Part shown: in pieces, positions 18,343 through 27,403 of the stretch
How the letters are laid out: every line of letters starts with the position of its first letter
Numbering within the stretch: position 1 is the stretch's first letter
NCBI GenBank assembly: GCA_011389765.1
Contig: JAABTT010000005.1
Coordinates: forward strand, 1-64,000
Direction of reading: 5' to 3'
Length of the DNA stretch: 64,000 bases
Source of the DNA: Desulfohalobiaceae bacterium S24
GTDB taxonomy: Bacteria; Desulfobacterota; Desulfovibrionia; Desulfovibrionales; Desulfothermaceae
Position numbers and translations under genes: made by a program
The notes under the pieces: model-generated
Told to the model about the DNA's origin: nothing
Databases searched by the model: none
The model's input: the letters and a program-made list of their open reading frames with translations, nothing else

Positions 18343-19863
18343 ATGGAGGCGAATTTTTTTCGCTCTTTATTTTTGGAACTGGGCCCAAGGATCACAGGAA
18401 AACGGATTGAAAAAATCTATGAACCGTTTCCCGGTGTTTTGAATGTGAAATTCGGCTCCAATCTGTTTTTGTTACTCCTGCCTTCATCAAAACGGGGTGC
18501 TGTTTTTCTTGCCTCGTCAAAGCCGGAGAACCCTCAGGCCCCGTCCAATCGGGTGCGGTGGTTCAGGAAAAGACTGCAGAACAGAAAAGTTTTGAGTGTT
18601 CAAACCTGCTGGCCCAAACGGAAAGCCGCTTTCCAGCTTACTTCAGGTCCTGGAGAATGGCTGCTGCTTGACCTTCAAGAGGGCGTATTCCTGCGAGACG
18701 AATTGCCTGAAGCGTTTGACTGTGAACCTGTATGGCCCTCATTGGGAGAGGTTTTCTCGAGGGAGCACATCTATCGTGAATTTCCCCAGCTGACGCCTCC
18801 GCTGCGACAGACATTAAAAGCCCTGCCCGCTCTCGAGGCCGGGCGGCTCTTCTCAGAGTTGCAGCAGGGCCGCTCGGGGCCTTTTTCTGTTGTGTGGAAG
18901 TCGGGAAAAGTATGGACAGTCGTACCATGGAAATTGCCCCAAACCTTTCCCAAGGTCGATGCTTTGAAAGTTTTTTCCCGGGCCTGTGCCGCAGCCGAAG
19001 CCTATGGGCACAGTCTGTTGCAGGAAAAATTCGCAGAAAATAAGGCACAGGACCGCCAATACCGGCGGGCTGTGAAAAGGGTTGAAAAAAATCTGGAACG
19101 ATTGCGCGAAGATAAAGCCAGATTAGAGCGTTTCTGCGCAGAAAGAGAAACAGCTGAAGGACTCCAGGCGGCATTGTACGACCTGGATAGACATGCCAAA
19201 AAAGAGTGGGTGGACATCCGAAATTCTGAAGGGGAGCTGCAGCGAATCAGCCTGGATGCTCGATACAGTCTGCTTGAAAATATGGAGGGTATGTTTCAAC
19301 GGGCCAAAAAAGGGAAAAGAGGTCTGGAACAGATTCAACAAAGGCAGGCAACCCTGGAGCAGACCTTGGCCGCGCTCGAAAAGCAGGAGATCGATCCCGG
19401 ACGCTGGACGGTCCAGGCTCCGAAAAGAAAGTTTTCTCCGGCAAAGTCCGGTCCGCAGAGAGGACAGGGGGTGCCCCTGCATCGGTATCAAACCTCTGAA
19501 GGCTTTCCTGTTCTGCAGGGGAAGAACCAAAAAGCGAATCACAAGCTCTTGACTCAGGTGGCCAGACCCTATGATTACTGGTTTCACGCCCAGGATGGCC
19601 CGGGGGCTCATGTGATCCTGCAGCGCGAGCACAAGGAGCAGCCGGTCGCCCGGGAAAACCTGCTCGAAGCGGCGGCGGTTGCCGGAGCGGCCGGCTATCA
19701 ATCCCGGGAAGCCAAAGCAAAGGTCATGTGCGCCCAGGTCAAGCATGTGCATACGATGAAAGGCGCGCCACCCGGACAGGTTCGGGTGGAACGTATTGAG
19801 GACACCTTCCTCGTTCCCCTGGATTCAGAGATGATGGATCGTTTGAAAAAAATAAGCGATTGA
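18343..19863 (+). CDS. NFACT-family protein (RqcH/Rqc2-like, FbpA-like)
   Basis: This 506-residue protein has an NFACT-N domain (about 1-200), a long charged coiled coil (about 220-345) and a C-terminal NFACT-R/DUF814 domain with YDYWFHAQDGPGAHVIL near 405. In other bacteria such proteins bind stalled 50S subunits and tRNA and add C-terminal alanine tails to arrested chains (RqcH), marking them for ClpXP, which is encoded at 36-38 kb. An older name is fibronectin-binding protein. No signal peptide is seen, so a ribosome role is more likely. The TGA overlaps the possible TTG start of the following gene. Confidence 0.88.
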   Translation: MEANFFRSLFLELGPRITGKRIEKIYEPFPGVLNVKFGSNLFLLLLPSSKRGAVFLASSKPENPQAPSNRVRWFRKRLQNRKVLSVQTCWPKRKAAFQLTSGPGEWLLLDLQEGVFLRDELPEAFDCEPVWPSLGEVFSREHIYREFPQLTPPLRQTLKALPALEAGRLFSELQQGRSGPFSVVWKSGKVWTVVPWKLPQTFPKVDALKVFSRACAAAEAYGHSLLQEKFAENKAQDRQYRRAVKRVEKNLERLREDKARLERFCAERETAEGLQAALYDLDRHAKKEWVDIRNSEGELQRISLDARYSLLENMEGMFQRAKKGKRGLEQIQQRQATLEQTLAALEKQEIDPGRWTVQAPKRKFSPAKSGPQRGQGVPLHRYQTSEGFPVLQGKNQKANHKLLTQVARPYDYWFHAQDGPGAHVILQREHKEQPVARENLLEAAAVAGAAGYQSREAKAKVMCAQVKHVHTMKGAPPGQVRVERIEDTFLVPLDSEMMDRLKKISD

Positions 19864-19871
19864 ATGAGAAC

Positions 19872-20825
19872 ATGGAATCGATAGCAGATGAAAAAAAGCG
19901 GATTTTGATTATAGAGCTGTTCCAGGAGACGGCCCAAGAATATGCTTTGAAGCTCAGGGCCTGGGGCTATGATGTTGCTGTTGCGCACAATCATTTTCAG
20001 GGGTTGAGTCAGATAGAGGATGGTTCCTATGATCTGGCCCTGGTCGGCATGGAGTCCCAGGAGCTAACTGGCTGCGAATTTTGCCGCCTTGTCAGGAGCC
20101 GGGAGGAGACCCACGATCAGAAGTATACCGGATTGATTCTGCTTGGCGATCCCAGCCACTTTCAAGAGCTCAATGAGCAGTGCTTTGGTATCGATGATAT
20201 CCTGATCAGGCCGTTTTCGTCCTCTGAGTTGCGCTGGCGGATTGTGAAAGGCTGTGAACGGAGGGATCTTCTTGCTCAACAGAAGGATTTCTGGGCAGGA
20301 AGCCCGGATGCAAATGTTTTTGGCCGCCAGAGTCTTTCCTCCATCCTTCAAAAGACGATCAAGACCGCAACCCGGCTGCAGGATGAGTTTTCGATTCTGC
20401 TTCTATCCCTGCAGGGTCTGGAACTGGCTGAAATCGGATATGGGTCCTCGGCTTTTTCGGAGTTTGAAAAATCTTTTATTGCATGTACTTCCGGATTGCT
20501 GCGCTCCACGGATCAGCTTGGCAAGCTGGGCAAAGGCAAATACTGTGTGCTGGCCTCCCATCTCCAGTTTCCGGGGCTTGAAGGCATGCAGAGCAGGCTG
20601 GAACGGGAGCTTCTCAATGATGTCTTTGATAAATTTGCCTGTTTGCAGCTGGAACTGAATATGTCCGGTCTGACCTTGAGCGTGGAGCCGGATTGCTTTT
20701 TTTCAGTTCTGGAGACCTCGACCAACAGGCTTGAAGAATGGCTGGTGAAGTGGTCCGAAGGGGAGGCTGCAATCCAGGGCCTCCGGACGGCCGTCTTAAC
20801 AGCTGATGATGTTCATCTGAAGTGA
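19872..20825 (+). CDS. Degenerate receiver plus GGDEF-like protein
   Basis: The 317-residue protein begins with a CheY-like fold (RILIIE..., about 10-130), but the phosphoacceptor Asp position reads Gly (LALVGMES) and only part of the acidic pocket remains. The C-terminal 180 residues have the length and pattern of a GGDEF domain, but the signature is replaced by LGKGKYCVLAS. It is therefore probably neither phosphorylated nor a cyclase, and may bind another protein or nucleotide. An upstream TTG at 19860 is an alternative start. It sits directly behind the NFACT gene and 9 bases before rsmD. Confidence 0.7.
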   Translation: MESIADEKKRILIIELFQETAQEYALKLRAWGYDVAVAHNHFQGLSQIEDGSYDLALVGMESQELTGCEFCRLVRSREETHDQKYTGLILLGDPSHFQELNEQCFGIDDILIRPFSSSELRWRIVKGCERRDLLAQQKDFWAGSPDANVFGRQSLSSILQKTIKTATRLQDEFSILLLSLQGLELAEIGYGSSAFSEFEKSFIACTSGLLRSTDQLGKLGKGKYCVLASHLQFPGLEGMQSRLERELLNDVFDKFACLQLELNMSGLTLSVEPDCFFSVLETSTNRLEEWLVKWSEGEAAIQGLRTAVLTADDVHLK

Positions 20826-20834
20826 TGGGTCGTG

Positions 20835-21398
20835 ATGCGCATTATCGGAGGGGAATTTGGGGGGCGAAGCATTCAATCTATATCCGGGCCCGGATACAGG
20901 CCGGCCACCGGGAAAGTCCGGCAAGCCGTCTTTTCCATGCTGGAGTCCAGGGGTCTGATCTGGTCTGAGACTCGAGTCATTGATTGTTTTGCCGGCAGCG
21001 GCAGCCTCGGACTGGAGTCCTTGAGCCGGGGGGCCCGGCAGGCTTGGTTTGTTGAAAAAAATAAAAAAGCGGCGCACAGTATTCAGCAAAACTGCGTCAC
21101 ATTCAAAATCAATCCGGATCGGTTCAGAATATTGATCCGGGATGTTTTTTCCGTTCTAAAGCGCCCGGATTGGAGGCCCTTTCAATTAGCCTTTGTCGAT
21201 CCGCCTTATGGGAAGAAATATGCGTTTCCGGCTTTGAGCCGAATAGGGTCCCTGCTTGATCCCGGAGGTTATGTGGTCTCCGAGGTTGAATCGGATCTTG
21301 ATTTCCAGGAGGCGATGTTTCAGGATCTTGAATTGCTGCTGAATCGTACATATGGACAAACAAGGATAGGTTTATGGATGGTGAGAGACAGAAGATAG
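20835..21398 (+). CDS. rsmD: 16S rRNA (guanine-966-N2) methyltransferase
   Basis: The 187-residue enzyme transfers methyl from SAM to G966 of 16S rRNA in the 30S subunit. MRIIGGEFGGR at the start, RPATGKVRQAVF, motif I CFAGSGSLGLE and the catalytic DPPYGKKY are all diagnostic. A GTG immediately upstream (20832) could also be used. The gene ends in TAG and overlaps coaD by 25 bases; rsmD-coaD is a common bacterial pair. Nothing in the sequence departs from the family. Confidence 0.94.
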   Translation: MRIIGGEFGGRSIQSISGPGYRPATGKVRQAVFSMLESRGLIWSETRVIDCFAGSGSLGLESLSRGARQAWFVEKNKKAAHSIQQNCVTFKINPDRFRILIRDVFSVLKRPDWRPFQLAFVDPPYGKKYAFPALSRIGSLLDPGGYVVSEVESDLDFQEAMFQDLELLLNRTYGQTRIGLWMVRDRR

Positions 21399-21886
21399 CT
21401 GTGTATCCGGGCACATTTGATCCCCTGACCAACGGGCATTTGAGTATTGTTCGCAGAGGATTGGATGTTTTTGATACTATTGTGCTCGCAGTGGCCAGGG
21501 ATACTCCCAAGCAGCCAATGTTCAGCCTTGATGAACGGGTGGCAATGGCCGGGTCCGTTTTCGGGGAAAATGAGCGGGTCATTGTTGAACTTTTCAGCGG
21601 GCTTTTGGTGAACTATGTGGAAAAAAGAGGGGCCCGGGTGATTTTGCGCGGACTTCGGGCGATTTCAGATTTTGAATACGAATTTCAAATGTCGCTCATG
21701 AACAGAAGAATGAAACGAGACGTGCACACCATGTTTATGATGACCGATTACAAATGGCTGTTCACCAGTTCAACGATTATCAAGGAAACCGTGAGTGCCG
21801 GAGGCGATGTCCAAGGCCTTGTCCCGGATCTAGTCTGGGAGAAGCTGCGGGAGAAGATGGGGAGCGGGTTTCAGATTGAAGATTGA
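21374..21886 (+). CDS. coaD: Phosphopantetheine adenylyltransferase
   Basis: The 170-residue enzyme joins 4'-phosphopantetheine and ATP to make dephospho-CoA, the penultimate CoA step. It has the YPGTFDPLTNGH motif at residues 11-22, LRGLRAISDFEYE near 90 and the FTSSTIIKE ATP motif near 127. Its start overlaps rsmD by 25 bases. The last codons lie in a heptamer tandem repeat that runs through the stop codon, so unit gain or loss would alter the last few residues only. Confidence 0.95.
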   Translation: MDGERQKIAVYPGTFDPLTNGHLSIVRRGLDVFDTIVLAVARDTPKQPMFSLDERVAMAGSVFGENERVIVELFSGLLVNYVEKRGARVILRGLRAISDFEYEFQMSLMNRRMKRDVHTMFMMTDYKWLFTSSTIIKETVSAGGDVQGLVPDLVWEKLREKMGSGFQIED

Positions 21887-21900
21887 AGATTGAAGATTTA
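21874..21900. repeat. Heptamer tandem repeat GATTGAA x3 plus a partial unit
   Basis: Three perfect GATTGAA units (21874-21894) and a GATTTA remnant cover the coaD stop codon and the following bases. Similar low-complexity heptamer-like tracts occur at 41991-42011 and 58999-59162. Confidence 0.8.
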
Positions 21901-21935
21901 AGAGAAAAACGACGAGTTTGCATAAGGGCAGAGAT

Positions 21936-22895
21936 ATGGCAGATTCGGCCGGCCAGAGGATCATCTGCCTGCTTGGTCCGACCGGAACGGGCAAGAGCTC
22001 CCTGGCTATCGCCCTGGCCTGTGAGTGGAATGCCGAGTTGGTGAATTTTGACTCCAGGCAGGTATATCGATCCTTTCCCCTGATCACCGCTCAACCGGAA
22101 AGAAAGGATTATGCCGCCTGCCGGCATTGGCTCTACGGCTTTTTAGCAAGCAATGAAACTCTGGATGCCGGACAATTTGCCTCTCTGGCCCGGGACCGAG
22201 TCGCTGATATCAATCGCCGGGGCCGTATCCCCATGCTGGTTGGAGGAACAGGACTCTATCTCCGGTCTTTTTTGAGCGGATTGGCCCCGATTCCGGAAAT
22301 CCCGGCTGCTATTCGAAACCGGGTCCTGCAGCAGTGCCGGGACAAAGGCCCGGAGGCCCTGCACCTGCTCTTACAAAGCTGCGACCCGGAAACCGCCCGA
22401 AAGGTGCATCCCAGGGATCGGCAGCGCTTGACGAGAGCCCTTGAGGTGTGTCAAGCGACTGGACGGCCGATTTCCTGGTGGCATCAGCGGCAAACGCCTG
22501 ATGCATCCACCTATCGGGCTTTGAAAATCGGCATCTGGACGGAATTGGAAACCTTGAGACCGCGGCTCGAAAACCGTATTGCATCCATGATCGCCAAAGG
22601 CGCCCTGGACGAAGTCCGTCAAGCCTGGGAGGACTGTCCGGATGCACAAGCCCCGGGGTGGTCGGGCATCGGCTGCCGGGAAATTCTGGAGTATCATCTG
22701 GGACGCTGGTCCCTGGAGCAGGCCCGGCAGGAATGGCTGCGCAGAACCCGGGCCTATGCCAAAAGACAGTTGACCTGGTTTCAAAGAGATGAAGAGGTTC
22801 ACTGGCTCAGGTCAGGGGAACTAAAAAAAGCCCGGGATTGCGTCCATAAGTGGTTGTCTGCAGCGGGTGCAGGGGGTGAAGGTCAAGGATCATGA
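21936..22895 (+). CDS. miaA: tRNA dimethylallyltransferase
   Basis: The 319-residue enzyme transfers an isopentenyl group to N6 of A37 in tRNAs that read UNN codons. The P-loop GPTGTGKSS is at residues 13-21; DSRQVYR follows near 40, and TWFQRD near 285 is the family's C-terminal signature. I chose the ATG at 21936, since the family's first strand starts right after it; a TTG at 21918 would add six residues. The stop overlaps the following gene by four bases. Confidence 0.94.
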   Translation: MADSAGQRIICLLGPTGTGKSSLAIALACEWNAELVNFDSRQVYRSFPLITAQPERKDYAACRHWLYGFLASNETLDAGQFASLARDRVADINRRGRIPMLVGGTGLYLRSFLSGLAPIPEIPAAIRNRVLQQCRDKGPEALHLLLQSCDPETARKVHPRDRQRLTRALEVCQATGRPISWWHQRQTPDASTYRALKIGIWTELETLRPRLENRIASMIAKGALDEVRQAWEDCPDAQAPGWSGIGCREILEYHLGRWSLEQARQEWLRRTRAYAKRQLTWFQRDEEVHWLRSGELKKARDCVHKWLSAAGAGGEGQGS

Positions 22896-23866
22896 AAATG
22901 TGCAACTGTCCTGATCAGGATTTCAAAACGTCTCTCTCCTGGACGGCGGCACCCACTGCCTACCGTATCAGCGAGTCCCTTCTTGCCTGTTCCTGCATCG
23001 CCGTCCTCTCCTGTATGCTGTGTGCTTGCCTTGTTCTGATCTGCCCTGCCGCCGCTTCCGCGGATGAATATGTCCAGTATCTGGATCAGGGGCACATGAA
23101 CTGGTATACCGGAGAGATTGCAGCTGAAAGCGACCCTTTTGTACAGGATTCGAGTGCTGAAACATCCCTTCAGAAGACTGTTCAGGCCCGCCGAGCCAGG
23201 GTTGAAGCACGAAAACGTCTCTGGCAAACACTGCTTGAGATTCGCATCGACAAGGGACTGTCCGTCCGGGACGTCCTGTCCCGGGATCAGGAACTGGCGC
23301 AGACCATCCTGGGAGATATTCATAATTCACGGCTGCAGACAAGAAGGGCGGGCGGGGTTGAGACGCGGATTCAGGCTTTGGTCAATCTCTGGGGGAAGCT
23401 GTCCGGTCGCTTGATTCCCAGGTCTGTCTGGTTTGAACAGACTCAGTCCAAGGACCGGGAGGCTGCACAAGTTACAGTTCATGATGCGGCAAATGCCTAC
23501 ACAGAGCCAGCATCTGCTTATACCGGATTGATCGTCGATCTTCGCGGGCTTGACTTTCATCCGGCCCTGATCATCCGGATTTATGATGAGCAGGGACAAG
23601 AAATATACGGCCCTACAGTGGTTGATCCCCAAGCCGCCACTCAAAAGGGGATCTGTTTGTACACCACCAGGCTGCAGTCCGCCCTGAGTTCAGGCCGGGT
23701 CGGGGACAATCCTTTACTGGTCAGGGCCGGCGGAATCAGACAGGATGAAGCCTCTGAAATTCAATTTGCGCCTCAAACCGCCCAAGAATTTTTGAGTGCT
23801 TCGCAGTTGGAAGCAATCTATCAGGAATGCCGGGTGGTGCTTGTGATCAGGGAGGGACCTTCATGA
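22892..23866 (+). CDS. Exported protein of unknown function (first of a pair)
   Basis: This 324-residue protein has a cysteine-rich hydrophobic export signal at about 28-55 ending near AAASADE, so the mature part is periplasmic or outer-membrane. The mature region contains an Arg-rich helix (RRARVEARKRLW), and a C-terminal beta-rich domain (YTGLIVDLRGLDFHPAL..RIYDEQGQEIYG). This layout resembles LPP20-like proteins of deltaproteobacteria, but I cannot assign a function. It overlaps miaA by four bases and the next exported protein by four, so all three are translationally coupled. Confidence 0.7.
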   Translation: MKMCNCPDQDFKTSLSWTAAPTAYRISESLLACSCIAVLSCMLCACLVLICPAAASADEYVQYLDQGHMNWYTGEIAAESDPFVQDSSAETSLQKTVQARRARVEARKRLWQTLLEIRIDKGLSVRDVLSRDQELAQTILGDIHNSRLQTRRAGGVETRIQALVNLWGKLSGRLIPRSVWFEQTQSKDREAAQVTVHDAANAYTEPASAYTGLIVDLRGLDFHPALIIRIYDEQGQEIYGPTVVDPQAATQKGICLYTTRLQSALSSGRVGDNPLLVRAGGIRQDEASEIQFAPQTAQEFLSASQLEAIYQECRVVLVIREGPS

Positions 23867-24792
23867 AAAAAAATCCTTTTCCAGTCATGGTTTTTTTTTC
23901 CGCCGTCCTGATCATCACGGCTGCTTCTTCGCATCTTGAGGCAGGCGAGCAGATTGTTCATTTAGCGGTGTCTGTGGATCAGACCGGGGATACAAGCGGA
24001 GGCGACCCTGCACAGGGACTCCGGGAGGCTCGATCCCGGGCAGTTTTCCAGGAGGCTGTCGAGCTTTTGCCTGGTTCGCTCTCTGAAGCACGGGCCAAAA
24101 TTCTTGCTGCTGTTTTATCTGCCAGGGCCCGGGAATATGTCCTGAGCTATGCACAGGGCAAGACTGAAAAACGCGGCGCTTTGGCGACGACGACCTGGCG
24201 TATCGCCGTCAATGAGGACTTGCTCAAACAGTCTTTGCAAGACTGGGGCGTCTATTTTACCTTAGGCAGAGGCTGGGACTACTCTCTAAAATTGCAGGCG
24301 GGGGATCCTGTACAGTACCAGCAGACCCTGCACAGGCTGGAGAGGCTTTCGGGGCTGGAGCGGCTGGAGGGAGTCTCTCCGGAGCTTCGTTTGATCAGAA
24401 GCAAAGGTCAGACCGATGCCTGGCGGGGACTTTTGGAGTTCAAAGAAAATTCCTGGTCGGCGGCCGGATCGAGTTTGGAAGAGGTGTGGCTTGAGCTCTG
24501 GCCCAATTATTTTCAGGTGTCTGAAGTCCAGGCGCAGGCGATCAAAGAGGTGAGTCTGAATGTGCAGGGCTTCAGCAGCGTGACCGGAGTGAAAGGCTGT
24601 GATCGAACTCTGCGGGGAAATGCCGCTTTGGTCAACGATGCCCGGCTGCTCAGGGTCGATGCAGTGAGCGGTTCAATGGAAGCGCTCTGGAAGGTATGCA
24701 CCCCGGATTTACAGAGACTTGCCCGTTTTTTGGACGATTATCTCGCGCCCCGGGGCCTCAGGTATGATTTTCTGCACAGCAAAGAAGAATGA
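23863..24792 (+). CDS. Exported protein of unknown function (second of a pair)
   Basis: The 309-residue protein has a clear Sec signal peptide (KKN then a hydrophobic run, cleavage near LEAGEQ). It starts at the ATG at 23863, which has GGGAGGG just upstream and overlaps the previous stop by four bases. The mature N-terminus (GLREARSRAVFQEAVELL) resembles the repeat-activator-like helix of its upstream neighbour and of flagellar or LPP20-type periplasmic proteins. Coupling suggests that the two proteins work together in the envelope. No catalytic motif is seen. Confidence 0.72.
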   Translation: MKKNPFPVMVFFSAVLIITAASSHLEAGEQIVHLAVSVDQTGDTSGGDPAQGLREARSRAVFQEAVELLPGSLSEARAKILAAVLSARAREYVLSYAQGKTEKRGALATTTWRIAVNEDLLKQSLQDWGVYFTLGRGWDYSLKLQAGDPVQYQQTLHRLERLSGLERLEGVSPELRLIRSKGQTDAWRGLLEFKENSWSAAGSSLEEVWLELWPNYFQVSEVQAQAIKEVSLNVQGFSSVTGVKGCDRTLRGNAALVNDARLLRVDAVSGSMEALWKVCTPDLQRLARFLDDYLAPRGLRYDFLHSKEE

Positions 24793-24798
24793 ACCTCT

Positions 24799-25041
24799 TT
24801 ACTCCTGAGATGATTTCAAGGTTTCCTCTTCTGACTCAGACTTCGAATCGTTGGATTTTTTTTGATTTTTTTCGTCTTTTTCAGTGATGTCAATTTCGTC
24901 GGGCTCTTTACTTGCTTTTTTGAAATCCTTGATGGCCCTCCCCATCCCGGAACCGATTTCCGGTAGCTTGTTGGCCCCGAATATGACCAGGACAATAACG
25001 AGAATAATGAGTAACTCTGGAATGCCGATGCCGCCTATCAT
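24799..25041 (-). CDS. tatA: Sec-independent translocase protein TatA/TatB type
   Basis: At 80 residues it has a short N-terminal membrane helix ([15 protein letters not shown]), the conserved Gly hinge and the amphipathic helix [19 protein letters not shown], then a charged tail. TatA proteins multimerise to pass folded, cofactor-loaded proteins with twin-arginine signals. It stands alone with the ribosome site GGAGGTTG, converging on the exported-protein operon with six bases between stops. TatC is not in the window. Confidence 0.92.
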   Translation of the reverse strand: MIGGIGIPELLIILVIVLVIFGANKLPEIGSGMGRAIKDFKKASKEPDEIDITEKDEKNQKKSNDSKSESEEETLKSSQE

Positions 25042-25178
25042 ACAACCTCCTTATACCGTTTGTGCCGTACACATACTGTGTTCGATCTGATGTAACCTTT
25101 TTGGCTTGATTGTGCAATATCTGTTTTTCAAGCTTCATTATTTGAAGGGCAGATTTTGTCCGTTGCGGAAATTTGATT

Positions 25179-25985
25179 ATGGCCGTACTCTTTTTCCCCT
25201 GCTTGCATCCCGAGCTTGTTCCAGGCACGCTTCCCAGGGCCGTGAAGTTTTTAGATCCGGGACTCAAGGTTTCTGCAAACAAAGCTCACTCTTGGCGCCC
25301 GCAGGGTTTTCCTCTGCAGGAGCGCGAGGCCCTTCGCTATGTTCATGAAAGTCTTGCCTTTGGCGAACAATTTCGTTCCTCCCAGGAACTGGCCTATTTT
25401 ACCGGAAGGAGGCTGGATGATTTTTACGCTCACACCTCCCAGTCCATTCGCTGGCAATTCAAGCGAAGACAGGCATCCTCCGAAGCCGGACCTGAACAGA
25501 TGCCTCCAGCCCTTCAGGCTCAGATGATGTTGTTGATGGTATGGACTTTGGAGGAAAAACTCATTGAATACACCAAACTGAACGAGCGTGTTCAGGACAT
25601 GGATCAGGCTATCCGGATGAATCTGGGGGTGGAGGATTCCGAGGAGGAAAGCGTTTTTTTTCTTCATGATGAAAGGACCGGCATGAAGCACGATGAACAG
25701 CCTCACTGGTCAAAGATTCTGCCCTGGTTTTTGTTTTGGATGGAAGATGGAGACGGGCTGTTTGTTTTAGATCGGGAAATCATTGCCCAATGGAAGGAAA
25801 AGGGTTTGTCTTTCACCCCTCACCGGTCCGGGAACGAGAAAGGGCTGGATGGGGCAAACTGCCTGCAGCAGCCCCTGGTTCTGCTGCAGGCCGAAGCAAG
25901 CGGGCATGAATTGGTTTCGGATCCAAAAGACCGGCAGTTTTTGATCCGTCCGGACTCTCGTTATTCAATTTTCTGTGCCGAATGA
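25179..25985 (+). CDS. Protein of unknown function
   Basis: This 268-residue soluble protein has no recognised motif. It is rich in aromatic and acidic residues (WFLFWMEDGDGLFV), and a central helical part (MPPALQAQMMLLMVWTLEEK) could mediate oligomerisation. The ATG at 25179 follows a weak GCGGAAA ribosome site. It is followed by a HAD hydrolase whose GTG lies 28 bases downstream, so the two are likely co-transcribed. The start region FFPCLHPELVPG contains the only cysteine near the N-terminus and no signal peptide. Confidence 0.6.
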   Translation: MAVLFFPCLHPELVPGTLPRAVKFLDPGLKVSANKAHSWRPQGFPLQEREALRYVHESLAFGEQFRSSQELAYFTGRRLDDFYAHTSQSIRWQFKRRQASSEAGPEQMPPALQAQMMLLMVWTLEEKLIEYTKLNERVQDMDQAIRMNLGVEDSEEESVFFLHDERTGMKHDEQPHWSKILPWFLFWMEDGDGLFVLDREIIAQWKEKGLSFTPHRSGNEKGLDGANCLQQPLVLLQAEASGHELVSDPKDRQFLIRPDSRYSIFCAE

Positions 25986-26013
25986 GACGCGGTACGGGGC
26001 AAAGGGGGGCGAT

Positions 26014-26670
26014 GTGAAGCAAGGTGGACAAAAGCCCTTGAGTCGACAGGAAATATCTTCGATCAAAGGCTTTGTGTTTGACTGCGACGGGGTCTTGATC
26101 GATTCCAAAGCAGCCAATGTCCGGTTTTATAATCTCATTTTGCAGAAGCTGGGGCTTCCTGCAATGTCCCTGGATTGTGAGGCCTTTGTCCACGCGCATA
26201 CCGTGCAGGAATCCATCGCCCACATTGTTCCGGATGCTTTGCTGCAGGAGGCCTTGACGGTCAAAAGATCCATTCCCTATTCTCAGGTGGTGGAGAGTAT
26301 TCGCCTGGAACCGGGTATCACGGAATGTCTGGCCTGCCTGTGCAGAATAGGTTTTTCCTGTGCGGTCAACACCAACCGTACGGACACCATGGGGATGATC
26401 CTGGACAGGTATGCCCTGAGCGAGTATTTCCATCCGGTTGTGACCTCGCAGGATGTGCTGCGGCCGAAACCGGATCCGGAAAGTCTGTTTTTGATTTTGA
26501 GTTCCTGGAGTATTTCGCCGCATGAGCTTGTTTTTATCGGGGATTCGCCGGTTGACGAGCAGACGGCCCGGTCGGCGGGCACGCCTTTTTGGGCTTACAG
26601 GAATAAAAGCCTTGGGGCCGATCGCCATCTCCAGAATCACAGGGAACTTGTTGCAGCACTGGATGCGTAA
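26014..26670 (+). CDS. HAD-superfamily phosphatase
   Basis: The 218-residue protein has the HAD motif I DCDGVLIDS near residue 30, motif II in NTNRTD near 120, motif III Lys in LRPKPDP, and motif IV GDSPVDE. It has a helical cap (C1 type), like phosphoglycolate phosphatase or beta-phosphoglucomutase. The substrate is unknown. I prefer the GTG at 26014, preceded by AAAGGGGGG, to an earlier GTG at 25975 that overlaps the upstream gene. Confidence 0.85.
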   Translation: MKQGGQKPLSRQEISSIKGFVFDCDGVLIDSKAANVRFYNLILQKLGLPAMSLDCEAFVHAHTVQESIAHIVPDALLQEALTVKRSIPYSQVVESIRLEPGITECLACLCRIGFSCAVNTNRTDTMGMILDRYALSEYFHPVVTSQDVLRPKPDPESLFLILSSWSISPHELVFIGDSPVDEQTARSAGTPFWAYRNKSLGADRHLQNHRELVAALDA

Positions 26671-26785
26671 GATTCCTGCCGTTCTTTGATCATGGATGCG
26701 GGCCTCTCGAATCTTACGGGCCGAGAGTTTGTTTGCGCGGTTAAGTTGTTTTTCATCAATCATCAAATGGGAAAGGGAGCTGTCG

Positions 26786-27088
26786 ATGTTTGTCCTTGGG
26801 AATTTTCTGCAGGCACTGGCCATGGTTTTGAATGGAGCTCTGACTTTGTATTTCTGGATCATTATCATCTCCGCGGTCCTGTCCTGGGTCAATCCGGATC
26901 CCTATAATCCCCTGGTGAGGATCATTTATTCCCTGACCGAACCGGTGCTGTATTGGATCAGAAGAACGCTGCCTTTTGTTTTTATAGGAGGCATTGACCT
27001 CTCTCCGATTGTGGTCTTGTTTGCGATCCAGTTTTTGAAAATTTTTCTGGTTCAAACCCTTTCTCAAATCGCAGTCGGTTTGGCCTGA
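26786..27088 (+). CDS. YggT-family membrane protein
   Basis: The 100-residue protein has two membrane helices flanking SWVNPDPYNPLVRIIYSLTEP, the hallmark of YggT proteins, which have been linked to osmotic or membrane stress tolerance and to cell division. The start at 26786 follows AAAGGGAG. It lies upstream of a YdcH-like gene and ilvBN, an order that I regard as typical of sulfate-reducing deltaproteobacteria. Confidence 0.88.
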   Translation: MFVLGNFLQALAMVLNGALTLYFWIIIISAVLSWVNPDPYNPLVRIIYSLTEPVLYWIRRTLPFVFIGGIDLSPIVVLFAIQFLKIFLVQTLSQIAVGLA

Positions 27089-27156
27089 ACGCTGGAGGGC
27101 AATTTCTAAGGTATGAGTTTCAATTTTCAATTATATTTAAATGCCGGAGGTGTCCT

Positions 27157-27390
27157 ATGGAGCAATACGAAATTGAAGCCATCAATCAACACAAGGACCA
27201 TGATTCTGAACTCAAAAAACTGTGGGAAGAACATCTTGAATTCGAAAAAAAGATCGAGGAATTGGAAAAAAGGCCTTTCTTGACGCCGAATGAGCAGAAC
27301 GAGATCAAGCGTCTGAAAAAATGCAAGTTGACAGGGAAGACAAAGATTCAGGAAATTTTGGACAAATACACCAAGCAAGAGGTGGCCTGA
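27157..27390 (+). CDS. Small coiled-coil protein, YdcH/DUF465-like
   Basis: The 77-residue, highly charged helical protein (HDSELKKLWEEHLEFEKKIEELE) matches the YdcH/DUF465 pattern. GGAGG precedes the ATG. Its function is unknown. ilvB starts 13 bases later, so they are probably co-transcribed. Confidence 0.8.
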   Translation: MEQYEIEAINQHKDHDSELKKLWEEHLEFEKKIEELEKRPFLTPNEQNEIKRLKKCKLTGKTKIQEILDKYTKQEVA

Positions 27391-27403
27391 TGAGGAGTTG
27401 GAA

